From positions 930,001 to 994,000 of the forward strand of contig JANUWI010000019.1 of NCBI GenBank assembly GCA_025504975.1: a stretch of DNA of 64,000 nucleotides, given 5' to 3'. The DNA comes from Plenodomus lindquistii. Lineage: Eukaryota; Ascomycota; Dothideomycetes; Pleosporales; Leptosphaeriaceae. The position numbers and the translations under genes are program-made. The notes under the pieces are model-generated. The model had not been told where the DNA came from. It did no database searches and saw only the letters and a list, made by a program, of their open reading frames with translations. Positions within the stretch are counted from its first letter, which is position 1; every line of letters starts with the position of its first letter. Shown piece by piece: positions 24,804 to 35,306 of the stretch.

Positions 24804-26894
24804 TCAAATCATGTGCGTAGTGTTGAAGAGTCGATTACCAGTATCCGTTGTTCCACTGCCCGTGAACTTAGTATCAGAAACTCGAAGCGTAACCACATCG
24901 ATAGAGCCATGCGCAGATAACGTTTTGTACATGATGCTGTTTCTATACAAACACTGTGCTTGTACGACGCCAGCAACAATGATAATGCAGATGTCAGGGC
25001 TCAGAAGCCGAATGGCGTCAACAAACTCTATGACAGACTTCCCTGTGTTTACCACTGAATCCACGAGTAAAACTTGCGCTTGGCCTTCAAGATGTTGAAT
25101 CTTCAGATCTTGCGGCACTTTCGCATGTACATATCTTGCCTGTGGAAAGGCCTGACTGACACCCAATGCCATCGGATCTCCGCCACGCATCAGAGCCACA
25201 ATCGTGGTCTGTTCTTCTTTCGCAAGTTGAAACCCGCTAGTTGGACGACCCAGAACATGTGAGATCAGACGAGGCTCGAGGCCAACGATGCGAGACACAT
25301 GCTGAAGTGCAAGATACTCGCCGGCTCGTTGGTGCGCTGCTCGCAGACTCGGACCCTGGACAGCCGCATCGCGCATCGGAGTGGCCAGTAGCTTCGATGC
25401 TGTATCTGCCGCAATGAAGATGGAAAGGTCGGCGGTCTGCTTTCCGTGTTCTAGTAAGGCGTTGGCAAAATCAACCTTGGTGATGTCAATCAGTGGTAGC
25501 CTCGTAGTGTCGAGCCGTGGCAAACTTGAGCTCGGTAGAATGGCTTGAAGCGCGCGAAGGCCTTGACAATCTATGGCTTTGGAAAGCGCGCCTTCCATAG
25601 ACTTGCTCCTTGTGTGCTCCTCGGTGACAACGACAATAGCCTGATCCGCAGCCTTCAGCATTTCCAGGTCGAGCGGACTATCTCCGAACGCCCAAACCCT
25701 CTTGTGATGGTGATCCCGTAAACGGGTGACAATGGTAGCCTTGGTCGTCGCTGTGATCACTAGACCATCGGCTATGCGTCCTCCGGCGATTATGCCTACC
25801 GTTTCTTGCAGGTTTGCTTTTTCGAGCACGATCTCCCAGATGCGCCGAAGACCACAGCTAACGATGATGGCTCCAACCGGTGGTAAGTTTGCCGCAAGCT
25901 GCAGCAAGGACAGAAACTCTGGGTGCAAGATTGTAGCTGAGGCGACCTGCTGACACACCTCCTCGTACATCTCATCATTAGTAACTTCTTCGTGGAGGAG
26001 CGTCGCTTGCCGAAAGGCAGCATAAGAATAGCCTAGAAGACTGCCAAAGAGTGTCTTCAGGGGGCTTCCGCTTTTCTTCCAATGTCGGTAGGTGGGAACG
26101 GTGTCCCAGAACATCGTACCGGTGTCCTGAGAAGTAAGGGTCCTGTCACCGTCGATGACCATCACCGTCTCCGCTTGGCTGAGATGAGACGACACCACCT
26201 GATCGAGCTTATTTCTGGCGCACTGCTCGTTAAAGTCCTCGTCGTGAAGATGAAAATCCACCACCAATGTCTCGACTTTTCTTTGCTGGATCTGGAGGAT
26301 ATCGACAATCGAGAGGAGGATGTTGTGCTCACGGCACAAGGGTAAAAGTGCATCCAGCTCAGCTTGCTGCCATTTCGATAGATGAGTGACTGAAGATGTG
26401 TCTCTACGCTTTGCAACATCAATGTTGCAGCGCTTCTCGATGGTCTCGGGAGGGACATTCATGTATATGATGTGAGTGTATGCGGCCAGATCACTCTCGG
26501 TACAGACAGCATCCCCGACCGAATCCTCCTCTCGCCAAAAGATGTAGTGGCCAGTGATAATCGCTGTTTTGCCGCTCTTAGCGCAGTCATCATAGACTCT
26601 CCTGATGGCGAGCTGCCGCGAGCGTTTCTTGCTTTGCTCATCCAGTTTTTGGAAGGCTACAAGACCGCCAGGTGTCATGTCCGCGATCACCTCTGACCCT
26701 TCATAGAAGGAGAAGCATCCGTCATCTAGGTTGTGCTTCAGTTCGCTCAGAAGAGTCGTCTTGCCCGATCCGGGAATGCCGTAAATACCGATAACCTTGG
26801 GTACTTTCAGTTCAGTAGGTATGGCTACTTGGTCTGAGCTGTTTACTGCATCGCTTGTCACGCCGATTGGACCGTTCTGTGCAGAGGTGGACAT
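24804..26894 (-). CDS. P-loop kinase / HAD phosphatase / uracil phosphoribosyltransferase fusion
   Basis: A single uninterrupted exon of 696 residues. The N-terminal P-loop kinase-like domain has GIYGIPGSGKTT at residues 36-47. A central HAD-like domain has motif I DGDRT (248-252) and motif III-IV AFGDSPLDLEM. The C-terminal part from about residue 490 is a uracil phosphoribosyltransferase-like domain with RGGDPMALGVSQAFP, the PRPP loop LLVDSVVNTGKS and the terminal UPRT signature GTTDTGNRLFNT. This three-domain architecture is known in Pezizomycotina. UPRTs convert uracil and PRPP to UMP. The added kinase and phosphatase domains suggest a nucleotide-salvage or regulatory role, which is inference. 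All key motifs look intact, with no stops, so this is one of the healthiest genes here. The start ATG at 26892-26894 is followed by a short variable leader before the P-loop domain. Confidence 0.9.
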   Translation of the reverse strand: MSTSAQNGPIGVTSDAVNSSDQVAIPTELKVPKVIGIYGIPGSGKTTLLSELKHNLDDGCFSFYEGSEVIADMTPGGLVAFQKLDEQSKKRSRQLAIRRVYDDCAKSGKTAIITGHYIFWREEDSVGDAVCTESDLAAYTHIIYMNVPPETIEKRCNIDVAKRRDTSSVTHLSKWQQAELDALLPLCREHNILLSIVDILQIQQRKVETLVVDFHLHDEDFNEQCARNKLDQVVSSHLSQAETVMVIDGDRTLTSQDTGTMFWDTVPTYRHWKKSGSPLKTLFGSLLGYSYAAFRQATLLHEEVTNDEMYEEVCQQVASATILHPEFLSLLQLAANLPPVGAIIVSCGLRRIWEIVLEKANLQETVGIIAGGRIADGLVITATTKATIVTRLRDHHHKRVWAFGDSPLDLEMLKAADQAIVVVTEEHTRSKSMEGALSKAIDCQGLRALQAILPSSSLPRLDTTRLPLIDITKVDFANALLEHGKQTADLSIFIAADTASKLLATPMRDAAVQGPSLRAAHQRAGEYLALQHVSRIVGLEPRLISHVLGRPTSGFQLAKEEQTTIVALMRGGDPMALGVSQAFPQARYVHAKVPQDLKIQHLEGQAQVLLVDSVVNTGKSVIEFVDAIRLLSPDICIIIVAGVVQAQCLYRNSIMYKTLSAHGSIDVVTLRVSDTKFTGSGTTDTGNRLFNTTHMI

Positions 26895-27176
26895 TTTGAT
26901 CTAGCAAATCACAAAGACCAGTTTTAGGGTGGATGGTTATCTTGTTGATTGAACGAGAATATTGACTGACAATACGAAAGCTTCAGAGGAACTCTTTGTC
27001 ATCCTTTTATAACGCTAAACACCTGAGCCGCAGACCATGGCTCACAACTGATCCTACAGATAGTTCACCGGAACCGGAGCCTTCACCGTTCATGCTCTTT
27101 TACGAGACACTCGTGCATGACCGATATGCAAGAATCAGCTCTGCGGTGCCGCAGTCGAACTGCATAACGCATCCTG
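26895..27176. promoter_or_regulatory. Likely promoter of the UPRT fusion gene
   Basis: This 282-bp spacer separates the start of the fusion gene from the stop of the next minus-strand gene, so it must carry the promoter of the fusion gene. No specific binding site is recognisable. Confidence 0.4.
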
Positions 27177-27620
27177 TCACGGAAGAAGTGGCCAGATTTG
27201 TCGCAGTTTGCGACAGGCCCTCTTGAAGGTCGCAGAATCAATGTGGTGACGCAAAGCAACTTCCTCAAGCTTATGATCCTTGGCAGGATTGACGACTTCG
27301 CAGACTAGGCGATGATCGACACCGCGACAAAAGCGAGCCGCCATTCGGTAGAAGCTCCAGCGTGAGGTGTATTTGGCTACCATGTAGCCGTACGCAAGTG
27401 AGTTACGCCACAAGCAGAATGGTGGCGGCCTGATGACGGGATGTCCATCGTGTTGGGCGCGCAAGATCGAGAAGATAACATCTGATGTCTCGCTGAGTTT
27501 CTGCCATGCGGTGCGCGCGGCGCGGCGCTCCCGAAGCTCTTCGCGGACTCGACTATGGTACCAGGAGCGAGGCGATTGTTGAGTGAGCTTCAGCATAGCA
27601 AACCATCGATGCAGTGCCAT
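27177..27620 (-). CDS. Conserved small fungal protein of unknown function
   Basis: A 147-residue single-exon frame starting MALHRWFAMLKLTQQSPRSW, followed by a basic region REELRERRAARTAWQKLSET and SDVIFSILRAQHDG. It ends KFKRACRKLRQIWPLLP-like (TFKRACRKLRQIWPLLP). The beginning and end match a small, well-conserved Pezizomycotina protein that I know only as hypothetical. The sequence is rich in Arg/Trp, has no signal peptide, and may be mitochondrial or nucleic-acid associated (inference). Start and stop fit the family, with no damage seen. Confidence 0.7.
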   Translation of the reverse strand: MALHRWFAMLKLTQQSPRSWYHSRVREELRERRAARTAWQKLSETSDVIFSILRAQHDGHPVIRPPPFCLWRNSLAYGYMVAKYTSRWSFYRMAARFCRGVDHRLVCEVVNPAKDHKLEEVALRHHIDSATFKRACRKLRQIWPLLP

Positions 27621-28925
27621 GGTGAAATTGACGCGCTAACACGAACAAATGAAGGGATGGGAATTCGGGTTTACTGAGCTTGCGTGTCATGCTCCACAGA
27701 TTCATGAGTCGAGAGTTCTTTCGATCACGTGATGAGCTTGGCACGAAAATCGTGAGCTGTGGTCAATGCGCTGTCGCATACCAGGTTGTAAGCCTGCGAG
27801 TACACATTTTGCCAATCTGGACGCGCTACCTCTTAGGAAGTGCTCTCACACGAACAGTTCGACTTGTAACAAACACATCGCCGTACCCTGATGTTAAGCA
27901 GAGCGCGCGCTTCCCCGCACGAATAATACTCGTGCAAAGTATATGTGTGTGCTAATCGCTCTGGTATTGCAGCCTTCTATGCGGCTAAAGAGCGATGCAT
28001 GTAAGCGACGACACGGCCCGAAGCGATATCTAGCTTATCATCGTTGCTGATCGTTGGTGGTGACGGACTGCATACCAACGTCACGTTGAGTTGAGACAAG
28101 GTCATCTGCATATGTACGAGATGTGGCTACATTCTATTGTTCCTTGCATCGGTGATAGATGAGAACCAATCGCCTGCCTGTCGATGCACCCTAGCTGACG
28201 GCTCTCCGGGGAGGCCGCCCGGCCGGAAGAACTGCTGCTTGCTTTTTGCATGCAAGTGAGATCACGCGCTATGCCTTCACTCCTGGCCATCTGGTTAAAA
28301 TTTCGGGGCTATTGCTATCTTTTTGAAGGCCCGGTACCGGAAGTCCATGGCTTGAATTCGGATAGAATGAGATGTACAACCTGGTGGTTCTGTCAAACTC
28401 TTCGGAAGCGCGGCCCAATGGGTATCATGAGATCATACTCTCAGCCCGCATATGCGCATCACTACTCAAATAACTGCAGCCTTATCCCGCAAAATTACAA
28501 CAGTAGGCCACGGACAGGTTTTGGTTTCATAGAAATCGGGGCCAAAAATTCCCATGAGCTGCAATTCACGGCTCTTGCTCCCTGAGATTAAGAGTGTTGG
28601 GAACATACTTGCGGGTCCCAACGACAACGCCCCTCAAAAACGATGTTCAAGAACGTGGGGACATTGGCTCAGATCGAGCAACCCCTTGGGATTGCTACCA
28701 AGACACGCGAGATCTAGATGCTCCACCTGATAGACGGTACCGCTTTCCAAAGAGCATGTTACCAGTGCTAGCAGGGAAGGTTCTAAAAATTGGCTTAGAC
28801 TCTTAAGAAGCGGGCCTTGTTCTCGGAGCAGCAATTGAGAGAAACGAATGAAGTTCGCTTCAGTCACAGACAGCAGCCTACGCGCGTCAGTTTACGATAG
28901 GCCAGTGCTAGAACCCATCGTGCGC
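27621..28925. other. Long spacer without a recognised gene
   Basis: Open frames up to 111 codons occur but lack domains. A short inverted repeat lies near 28600-28620 (TTGGGAAC and GGGTCCCAA). The left end should include the promoter of the small conserved gene. Confidence 0.35.
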
Positions 28926-30601
28926 TCACATGTTGTCAGTCAAAGAGACCTCTCCAAATGAAGGTCCTGAAGGAAGGAGGGCCAGTATACCAAAGCCATA
29001 GCTGTGGACCAGGATACGGAGGTACTTTGCCAGTTTTCTCAGTCGCTTCACTCTGCGGCGAGTCGTCTCGAACCCATTTGTCCCAGGTTGTGCACCTGGC
29101 ATGATCTTATAGAGCAGCTGGTTCGTCAGGCTAGCGTCTTGGGCTGAGACAGGATTTCCTGCTTTCGATCTTCCCGCGACTCCAATTGTGCGAGGGGTCT
29201 CCACAACCATACGATTGCAGCGATGGAGGCATTCTTGTTCGTTCTCACAAAGAACAATAGTATGATATCGTCTTAGTAGAATGCTCAACGCTTCTACCTT
29301 TTCCAGACGGCAGATCTCAGTGTATGTTTCTGCGGCACTCCATTTGGAGACACACAGTTGTCTGTGTACGCTTGGGTTGCTTCTTGCTAGCCGGAGTTGG
29401 TCCCTGAAATCACCAATGGTATGCCAGCTGCCGATAGCTAAGTACAGAAAGTGGAGCCGGTTCGAGGACTTCTCTTCCAGCTTGCTGATATCTGGATGCT
29501 CCAAATGTTTAAGTAATACCTCCTTCTCATCTTGCGAGACGCATTCCAATTTGTGCTGTTCCGAGAGCAGCATACTGCGATATGTTGAATCTGCCTTCTC
29601 TTTGCTGTCTTGTGTTCGTTTCCTCTTTCCACATGCAGCTGGTATTGTCGCGTTGCTTTCGACAATCCGCAACGTGTTAGGCGAATGAAAGATTGGCCTT
29701 CCAGAGATGCTATCGTGGCTCATGTTGGGCACTCCATTCGAATTAGCACCTGATCTTCCACACACTGTAAGATCCTGGGTGCTCGAAGTCATGGCAATCT
29801 CTCTTAGAACACCTGGAGCGCAGCCTTCAGACAACAAGATACTTTCAGCTTCGACTGGAGCCTGACTTGGGAGCCCTTGTGGCTCCAAGACGAAATCTTC
29901 GTCTGTAAGCAGCCCACAAGGAAGTTCACCGAACGCCCGCTCGAACCAATCCTGTATGAACGTCTCCATATCATTCCGCTCTTTCTCCATAAGCAAATCT
30001 GTTATCTCAGGTTGCTCGGCCGAATCTCCCGTTCTCGTACCGGAGATGTTGCTCACCGACTCGAGAACACCGTCTTCGCTAGGCGCGAATTGTGCACTTT
30101 CCAAGACCGCATCTATAACTCGCAGCACTTCCCAGACAGCGCAACGAGTATCCGCAGTGGTTCTTTGCTGGTCTTCACAGTCAAGCCATATAGCTCCGAT
30201 TATAGCACTGAGGGCGTTGTCGAGCACGGTTTCAGATGCAGAGAGATGCTGTTGTCGAGCACTTCGTTTGATAAAAGGTTCGAACCCCAGCACCCTACAT
30301 GCTGTTGCTCGACCTTTTTTTGTCTTCGACCAGTGATTCTGACGATTCAGTTCATCTATTCTTGCCCTCAGTAGCCGTGCTAGCACACCAGTGCAAACTT
30401 ACGTAGCGTCCTTCCACTTTCCACAATTGCATAGTAAGTCTCTACGATCGATATCGCCGACACTCCATAGTGGGCTAGGCCTCTATTTCCATCATCGACT
30501 ACTCTATCGTCTTTGTCTCTATGAGCCGACCTGAGAGCCAACTCGACAAGTTCTTCGTTCCTGAAAGTGTAGTTGATCCGGCACTGGATATAGTTCGACA
30601 T
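28926..30601 (-). CDS. RNase III-like domain protein, catalytic motif degenerate
   Basis: Two exons, 30601-30403 and 30355-28926, are joined over a 47-nt intron (donor GTAAGTTT, acceptor GAATAG), giving about 542 residues. The N-terminal part reads INYTFRNEELVELALRSAHR then DGNRGLAHYGVSAI, the position of the RNase III signature. Later, SETVLDNALSAIIGAIWLD matches the RNase III helix before the second metal site. In active enzymes the signature is NERLEFLGD; here NRGLAHYG lacks the acidic residues, so RNA cleavage is doubtful. No dsRNA-binding domain is evident. The remaining 350 residues are of low similarity to anything I know, with a basic C terminus (RRRVKRLRKLAKYLRIL). Fungi carry several such short RNase III-like paralogues. 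The start is the ATG at 30599-30601; a longer N terminus cannot be excluded. Confidence 0.65.
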
Positions 30602-31089
30602 CTTGTCCAGACAGAAGAATGGTTTGCTTTGTAAGACGCTGCCTCCATCCAAAAACTGGTTCGTTAGCGATGTTGATAAGTTTCATGTCCAGTGCGGCTA
30701 ATTACCATCCATGAATACCTTGGCTACTGACTGCTTAGCCGATTTGGTGGCGGATCATTCTTTTCGAACCGCCCCCGCTTCTGTGTGACCGGGTCGGAAG
30801 CTGGAGTACGCTGCTCTGAGTTTATCTAGCCTGATCTGGGGCGTTGCGAACACTCACATTTGCAACGTTCCCAAAACAGCATAGTACAGTAGCGGTGACC
30901 CAACACGATAAGCTCAGATAATGAGAACTTAGGCTTGGCTCCGTATATGCGAAGAGTCTCAACAAAAGTCGTATCTGTAGCTGACAGCTTGCGCCTTTGC
31001 GGAACATGTCTGCATATTGGGTCGCTTCACGGGTATGCTTTAGGCATCGGGTTACAGATGCGCTTTCGCGGACTGTGGTTGATGTTAAC
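30602..31089. other. Spacer between RNase III-like gene and RecQ relic
   Basis: Contains the promoter region of the minus-strand RNase III-like gene. Further right there may be eroded upstream helicase sequence, which I cannot read reliably. Confidence 0.3.
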
Positions 31090-31554
31090 GTCAACTAATA
31101 TTCAAGCTCTGCTGGGATTAATCCCCAAGAACATCCCTTCCTGGTCAGGGCTAGAGAAGCTATGCACAGCCACCAGCATGCTCAGTCTTGGCTTGGATGC
31201 TTTAGGCGTCAGCGTTGCGATCCACGTCTCCATGTGTCACCTGCTGCTCCAGTACGTCCAAGAGGCCGGGCTAAACGGGCGGGTGCGAGCAGCAAGTCCA
31301 TCGTGCTGAGAGCGTGCTGGCGGGCCAGAGGGGGACATGTAGAGAGGCCATTCAGCTAAAAGTTGGAGCCAGCTGCGAAAGACTTCTTGTCTGTAGGATC
31401 ATGCCGGAGAGTCGTTGTAGATAGGCACTTGGACGGAAGGCAAGATAGGCAGCAATTCGAGATAGGGGAGGCAAAGTGTGATTTGTGCGAGCAGGTCCAA
31501 CGCGGGATGAAGCGAAAAGCTGCAGAGAAAGAGCAAGACGCACAAAGTCAGATG
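31090..31554 (+). pseudogene. RecQ helicase relic of the telomere-linked type
   Basis: The plus strand encodes LEKLCTATSMLSLGLDALGV, VAIHVSMCHLLLQYVQEAG, then after a frame change SKSIVLRACWRARGGHV, a stop, EPAAKDFLSVGSCRRVVVD, HLDGRQDRQQFEIGEAKCDL and MKRKAAEKEQ. The same order occurs in the large helicase at 60720-61110 (e.g. EKLCTATTMLGLGIDAEGV, MDGRQDRQRCEAGESACDL). It covers helicase motifs V-VI and the zinc cluster region. At least one frameshift (near 31280) and one stop make it dead. It ends where the Fot1-like relic starts. Confidence 0.75.
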
Positions 31555-32480
31555 TTAACGACCGCTGCTGCGGCCGCAAGATCACAGCATGGTTCGATGT
31601 CGTCGGCAGGGTGCTACAGGACCCGGCTCTCCTGCCGGAAAATGTATACAACATGGGTGAGACAGGAGTCGTGCTGAGCATGCTAGGCTCTGGCAAAATC
31701 CTGGTGGGTAAGAATGACTTACGAGATCATAGAGACGCTAGCGTAGGCGTACGCTCGTGACGGCTATTGAATGCATCAGTGCCAATGACAGGTCGCTATC
31801 GACCATCATGATCTAGCCGGCCTTGACGCACGGGGGTAACTGGACAACCCATCAAGGTAGCACTACGGAGTTTCAGAGAACGGATGCAACGATTCGAGGA
31901 TAAGCTTTGAACGGTTCAAGCGTGTCTTTGATATCGAAACTAGATTCTGAGCCAACGGCAAACCGCGAGTGCTGATCTGTGACAACTTCGGGACCCATGA
32001 GATGGTGGAGGTCCTGGAGTTCTGTCTCGATTTACATGAACTCATCAAACGTGATGTCTGTACGCCTGACGAGGCGAGCAGGCACCGCCTGGAGAGGCGC
32101 GTACAGGAGCTTGTGAGTGCCGCCCAGATATCCGTTGCCAAACAAAGCCTCGTCCAAGATCATAATTGCCTTCTGTGTAACATCAACAACTAAGCTAAGG
32201 TCCGTCGAACGACGCGCTCGTTGGCCATAAAAATATGGAAAGGGAGAGGGCAAGGTGATGCGCTGGGAAGACCTTGAAAAGGCACGAGCGGACCGCGCTG
32301 CTAGAGAGGTGGCTGCAGACGAAAAGGATAAAGGAAAGCGCGGTCGAAAGCGCAAAAGAAGAAGAGGAAGAGGCGATGCCCTTGGAGGACAATGTGTCCA
32401 AGAAGAGCAGGATCCCGATGCCGGCGCTACGGAGGGCACTGGAGAATATGTACTGTACGACTAGTCATGCTACGCGAATC
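31555..32480 (+). mobile_element. Fot1/pogo-like DNA transposon relic with internal deletion
   Basis: Translated pieces in changing frames match the DDE_1 transposase of Fot1-like elements: WFDVVGRVLQDPALLPENVY, NMGETGVVLSMLGSGKILVG, DLRDHRDASV, then VLICDNFGTHEMVEVLEFC (31960-32020, the second catalytic-D region). The next segment already corresponds to the far C terminus (RRVQELVSAAQISVAKQSL, then basic KRGRKRKRRRGRG near 32335). So the end of the catalytic core and following residues are deleted. Several frameshifts and stops are present. No terminal inverted repeats were identified. It directly follows the RecQ relic, suggesting insertion into or beside it. Confidence 0.75.
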
Positions 32481-33460
32481 AGCTTGAACAACCCAAGCCA
32501 GCTTTTGCAAAGCTCCATGGAGGGGATCAGTAATGCTAGAGTATTCGGGCTTGAAAAACCTTGAAGTTACTTTGAGAGTCATGCAACCGTACAGTATGCA
32601 ACAATCGCATAACATTATGGATCCAACATCCGTGCGTGCTGCTGTGTACGGTTACATCCTGAGATGCGCGCATTTCCTTAATGTAGGGGTGACTTACCGT
32701 TGGCTTGGATCTGCCGGGAACGGGTCCGTTGTCCCCCTCAAAAGCTGCTTCGCACTATCTGAACCAGTTGTCCAGCTAACATGCGTTCACCGATCAACGC
32801 ACTCTTGAGGAAGTGGCAACAAACTGAGCAAACAATCGCTGGAATGATGCAACGCGAGTTGTCCTATGCTCAGGTTGAACGCACAATGGCCTGCTATCGA
32901 GCACAAGGAAGAGAACGTTATCATCAGCAGACAAATCTCAGCCTTTGATGAACGAACACATCTTTACGGCATGAGTTCTTGGGGACTCATATGCATGCAT
33001 TGCATGTTTTTTGGCGTCGTTTGTACGATCCGTTCAGTTTGCAGGGCCACTTATCGTCCTTGCTGTTATAGCACAAGGACTGTGGGGCTGTGTTTATGCA
33101 GTGTCCAAGCACATACCCCGCCCCCGGAACTAAGGAATGAGGTGACTATGTCGTCAACCACTGCGCTGGCATCGCCATTGGCCTCATCTTCAACTGCTTG
33201 GGTCAAGTAACACTCATTTCGATTTCCATCGTAAGACCAGTCACAAGAGCCGGAATCAAGTAGTTTGTCAGATGTGCTAGAAGATCATGCTCCGGGCCAT
33301 CGGTTCCTGATTGGAAAGCAAATATCCTTCCTCAGATCAGTGGTTATTCGAAGCTTTCTCGCACGAAGCGACAGATGTAAAACCTCCAGACCGTCTCCAC
33401 CGCTGCTAAGCAACTGACTTCTCCCTAGAACTGCTTCCTCCTGACTCTCAAAGCGATCTC
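32481..33460. other. Spacer without a recognised gene
   Basis: Short frames only. The last about 100 bases before 33461 are C/T-rich (CTTCTCCCTAG, GCTTCCTCCTGAC), as expected for a fungal promoter or 5' leader. Confidence 0.35.
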
Positions 33461-34708
33461 ATGTTTTCGATGGAATTTTTTGGTCGACTGTACCAGGTTT
33501 TCATCTTTACAGCCTTGGTTGTTGGTCTTGCGTTTGTCTTGAAGTTAGTGTTGCCAGATATAGCCAGAACCTGTGCGATATACCGGACCAAGGACCAAGC
33601 AGAATGCGTCCAAATCATAGCTGGCAAAGTTATATACGGAATTACAAACACTCTGACAGTGCTTGAATCTCGAGCAAGAGTAAACAAACGGCTGATAGAT
33701 ACTTTCGGAATCAACAATGCGTTTACCACGAAGGACAGCCGACGTCACAATGACCATAAAACTGAGGTTGGGGTACTACTGAAGCCGGACTGGATCATGG
33801 TGGCTCGGACTGCAAGAGAGCAAGCGCGCAAATCCCACTCGGGAAATCTTGTTTGTCTAGTACAATCCCTTGTTCTCAAGATGTCCGTTAAAGTGTTATT
33901 CGGACGCGACCCTTCTAAGCTGGACAGCGAATCAGTATCATTCATTGCCGCAGAAATCAACCGCATGTGGACCAATTCAAAGGTCCCTCGCCATACTATC
34001 CAGTGGGAAAAGCAATACAGACTCCACGAGGCACTACAACGAGTCGTGCCGGATTGCGATCCCCTGGACCCGCAGAGGAACGCCATGAACTTGATTCTCC
34101 CCGCATTCGAAACTATGTGGCGTGTGGTGCTTCGCTGCTTTGTAGAAGTCGGGTACCGAGGGGCAGTAGAGAAGGAGGAATGGATAGGTGCATTGAAAGC
34201 CTACCTTGAATACCCAAGCCTACTATCTGATCGAACGTGCGAGGACAACGCACATGCAGCAATAGTGCGCTATCTCGTCAGTGAAGGCCTTCGGTTATAT
34301 CCACCTACTCGCCACATCCATCGCCATTTTGAATCTGTCAACGGTACTACGACTCTTGCAATCGCCGATATCGAGGGACTCCATCGGAATGCGAAGATAT
34401 GGGGTACCGATGCAGATCTCTTCAAGCCATCACGATGGAAGAACGCAGGCGTCGAATCCTGGCAGTGGAAGGCCTGGATGCCGTTTGGCGCCTCTCCGTT
34501 GACTTGTCCGGCTAAGCCTGATTTCGGCCCTAGAATGATCGGTATCTTAGTAGCAGCCCTAGTAGCTGCGTTCTGTGATGAGGCGTACGAACTACTGGAG
34601 GAAGATTTACATGGTCATGTGGACATTGCGGAATTCGTAGGACCATTGCGCTGCGAGAGAGACGCGTATGAGAGACTGTTTTTGAAGCGTAATGAGCCCT
34701 GCGCTTGA
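33461..34708 (+). CDS. Divergent cytochrome P450-like protein with degenerate heme loop
   Basis: A single 415-residue frame with an N-terminal membrane anchor (VFIFTALVVGLAFVLKLVL). P450 landmarks follow in order: KMSVKVLFGRDPSKL, NLILPAFETMWRVVL (I-helix position), the K-helix SEGLRLYPPTRHIHRHF with intact ExxR, and IWGTDADLFKPSRW (PERF region). The heme loop is MPFGASPLTCPAKP. The Cys ligand and Phe are kept, but the Gly and Arg of FxxGxRxCxG are lost. The protein is about 100 residues shorter than a typical P450. The frame is free of stops next to RIP-damaged DNA, so it may still be selected. It could be a non-canonical P450 of a fungal-specific clade or one that no longer binds heme normally. 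The substrate is unknown. Confidence 0.65.
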   Translation: MFSMEFFGRLYQVFIFTALVVGLAFVLKLVLPDIARTCAIYRTKDQAECVQIIAGKVIYGITNTLTVLESRARVNKRLIDTFGINNAFTTKDSRRHNDHKTEVGVLLKPDWIMVARTAREQARKSHSGNLVCLVQSLVLKMSVKVLFGRDPSKLDSESVSFIAAEINRMWTNSKVPRHTIQWEKQYRLHEALQRVVPDCDPLDPQRNAMNLILPAFETMWRVVLRCFVEVGYRGAVEKEEWIGALKAYLEYPSLLSDRTCEDNAHAAIVRYLVSEGLRLYPPTRHIHRHFESVNGTTTLAIADIEGLHRNAKIWGTDADLFKPSRWKNAGVESWQWKAWMPFGASPLTCPAKPDFGPRMIGILVAALVAAFCDEAYELLEEDLHGHVDIAEFVGPLRCERDAYERLFLKRNEPCA

Positions 34709-35306
34709 TCCTATTTTGTCTCCCGAGGTGAAGATAATTTTCTGGAATTACCATGTAACAATGGGCAAGCGTGGGTTGAGAAGCAGGAGTTGGTTTTGGA
34801 AAGGCATACGCCAGGATTATCTCGTACCAAATTTTATTGGCTACCTCTACGATTTCCGCATAGCGAGAATTGTTTCCGCTGAAAGCGTGCTATGAAAAAA
34901 GCCTTCGACTCTCGTGGTCTGTGATTTATCGATCCAAATCCCACGATGGTGAGCTCGAACGACGCTACCATCAACACCGTCAACTGTGTCGTCAACTGTG
35001 GAAATGGAGCAGCAGGCCAATGGCGACACTCTGTCGTGAAACGACGCTACAATGCACGAGCCGCGAGGAATTTTCAACGAAGAAGCAGCAGAGCATGATT
35101 AACACACGCGATTGCATTTGCGTTCCATCTAGCACTAGCAAGGCAAGTCCGACTACTTCAAAAGCACAAGTCACCACAACAACGACGGATTCGATAACAG
35201 CACTAACAACGAGACTGTTGATTACAGAATGTCACATATACGCAAAAGGCAACGGCCCGTGTCTAGCAAGGTGGTATTTCTAGATTATTTTCTGCCAGTC
35301 CTAAAA
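34709..35306. other. Spacer without a recognised gene
   Basis: Open frames on both strands (up to 137 codons) are low-complexity or lack domains. It is bounded on the right by the transposase relic and then the AT-rich island. Confidence 0.3.
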
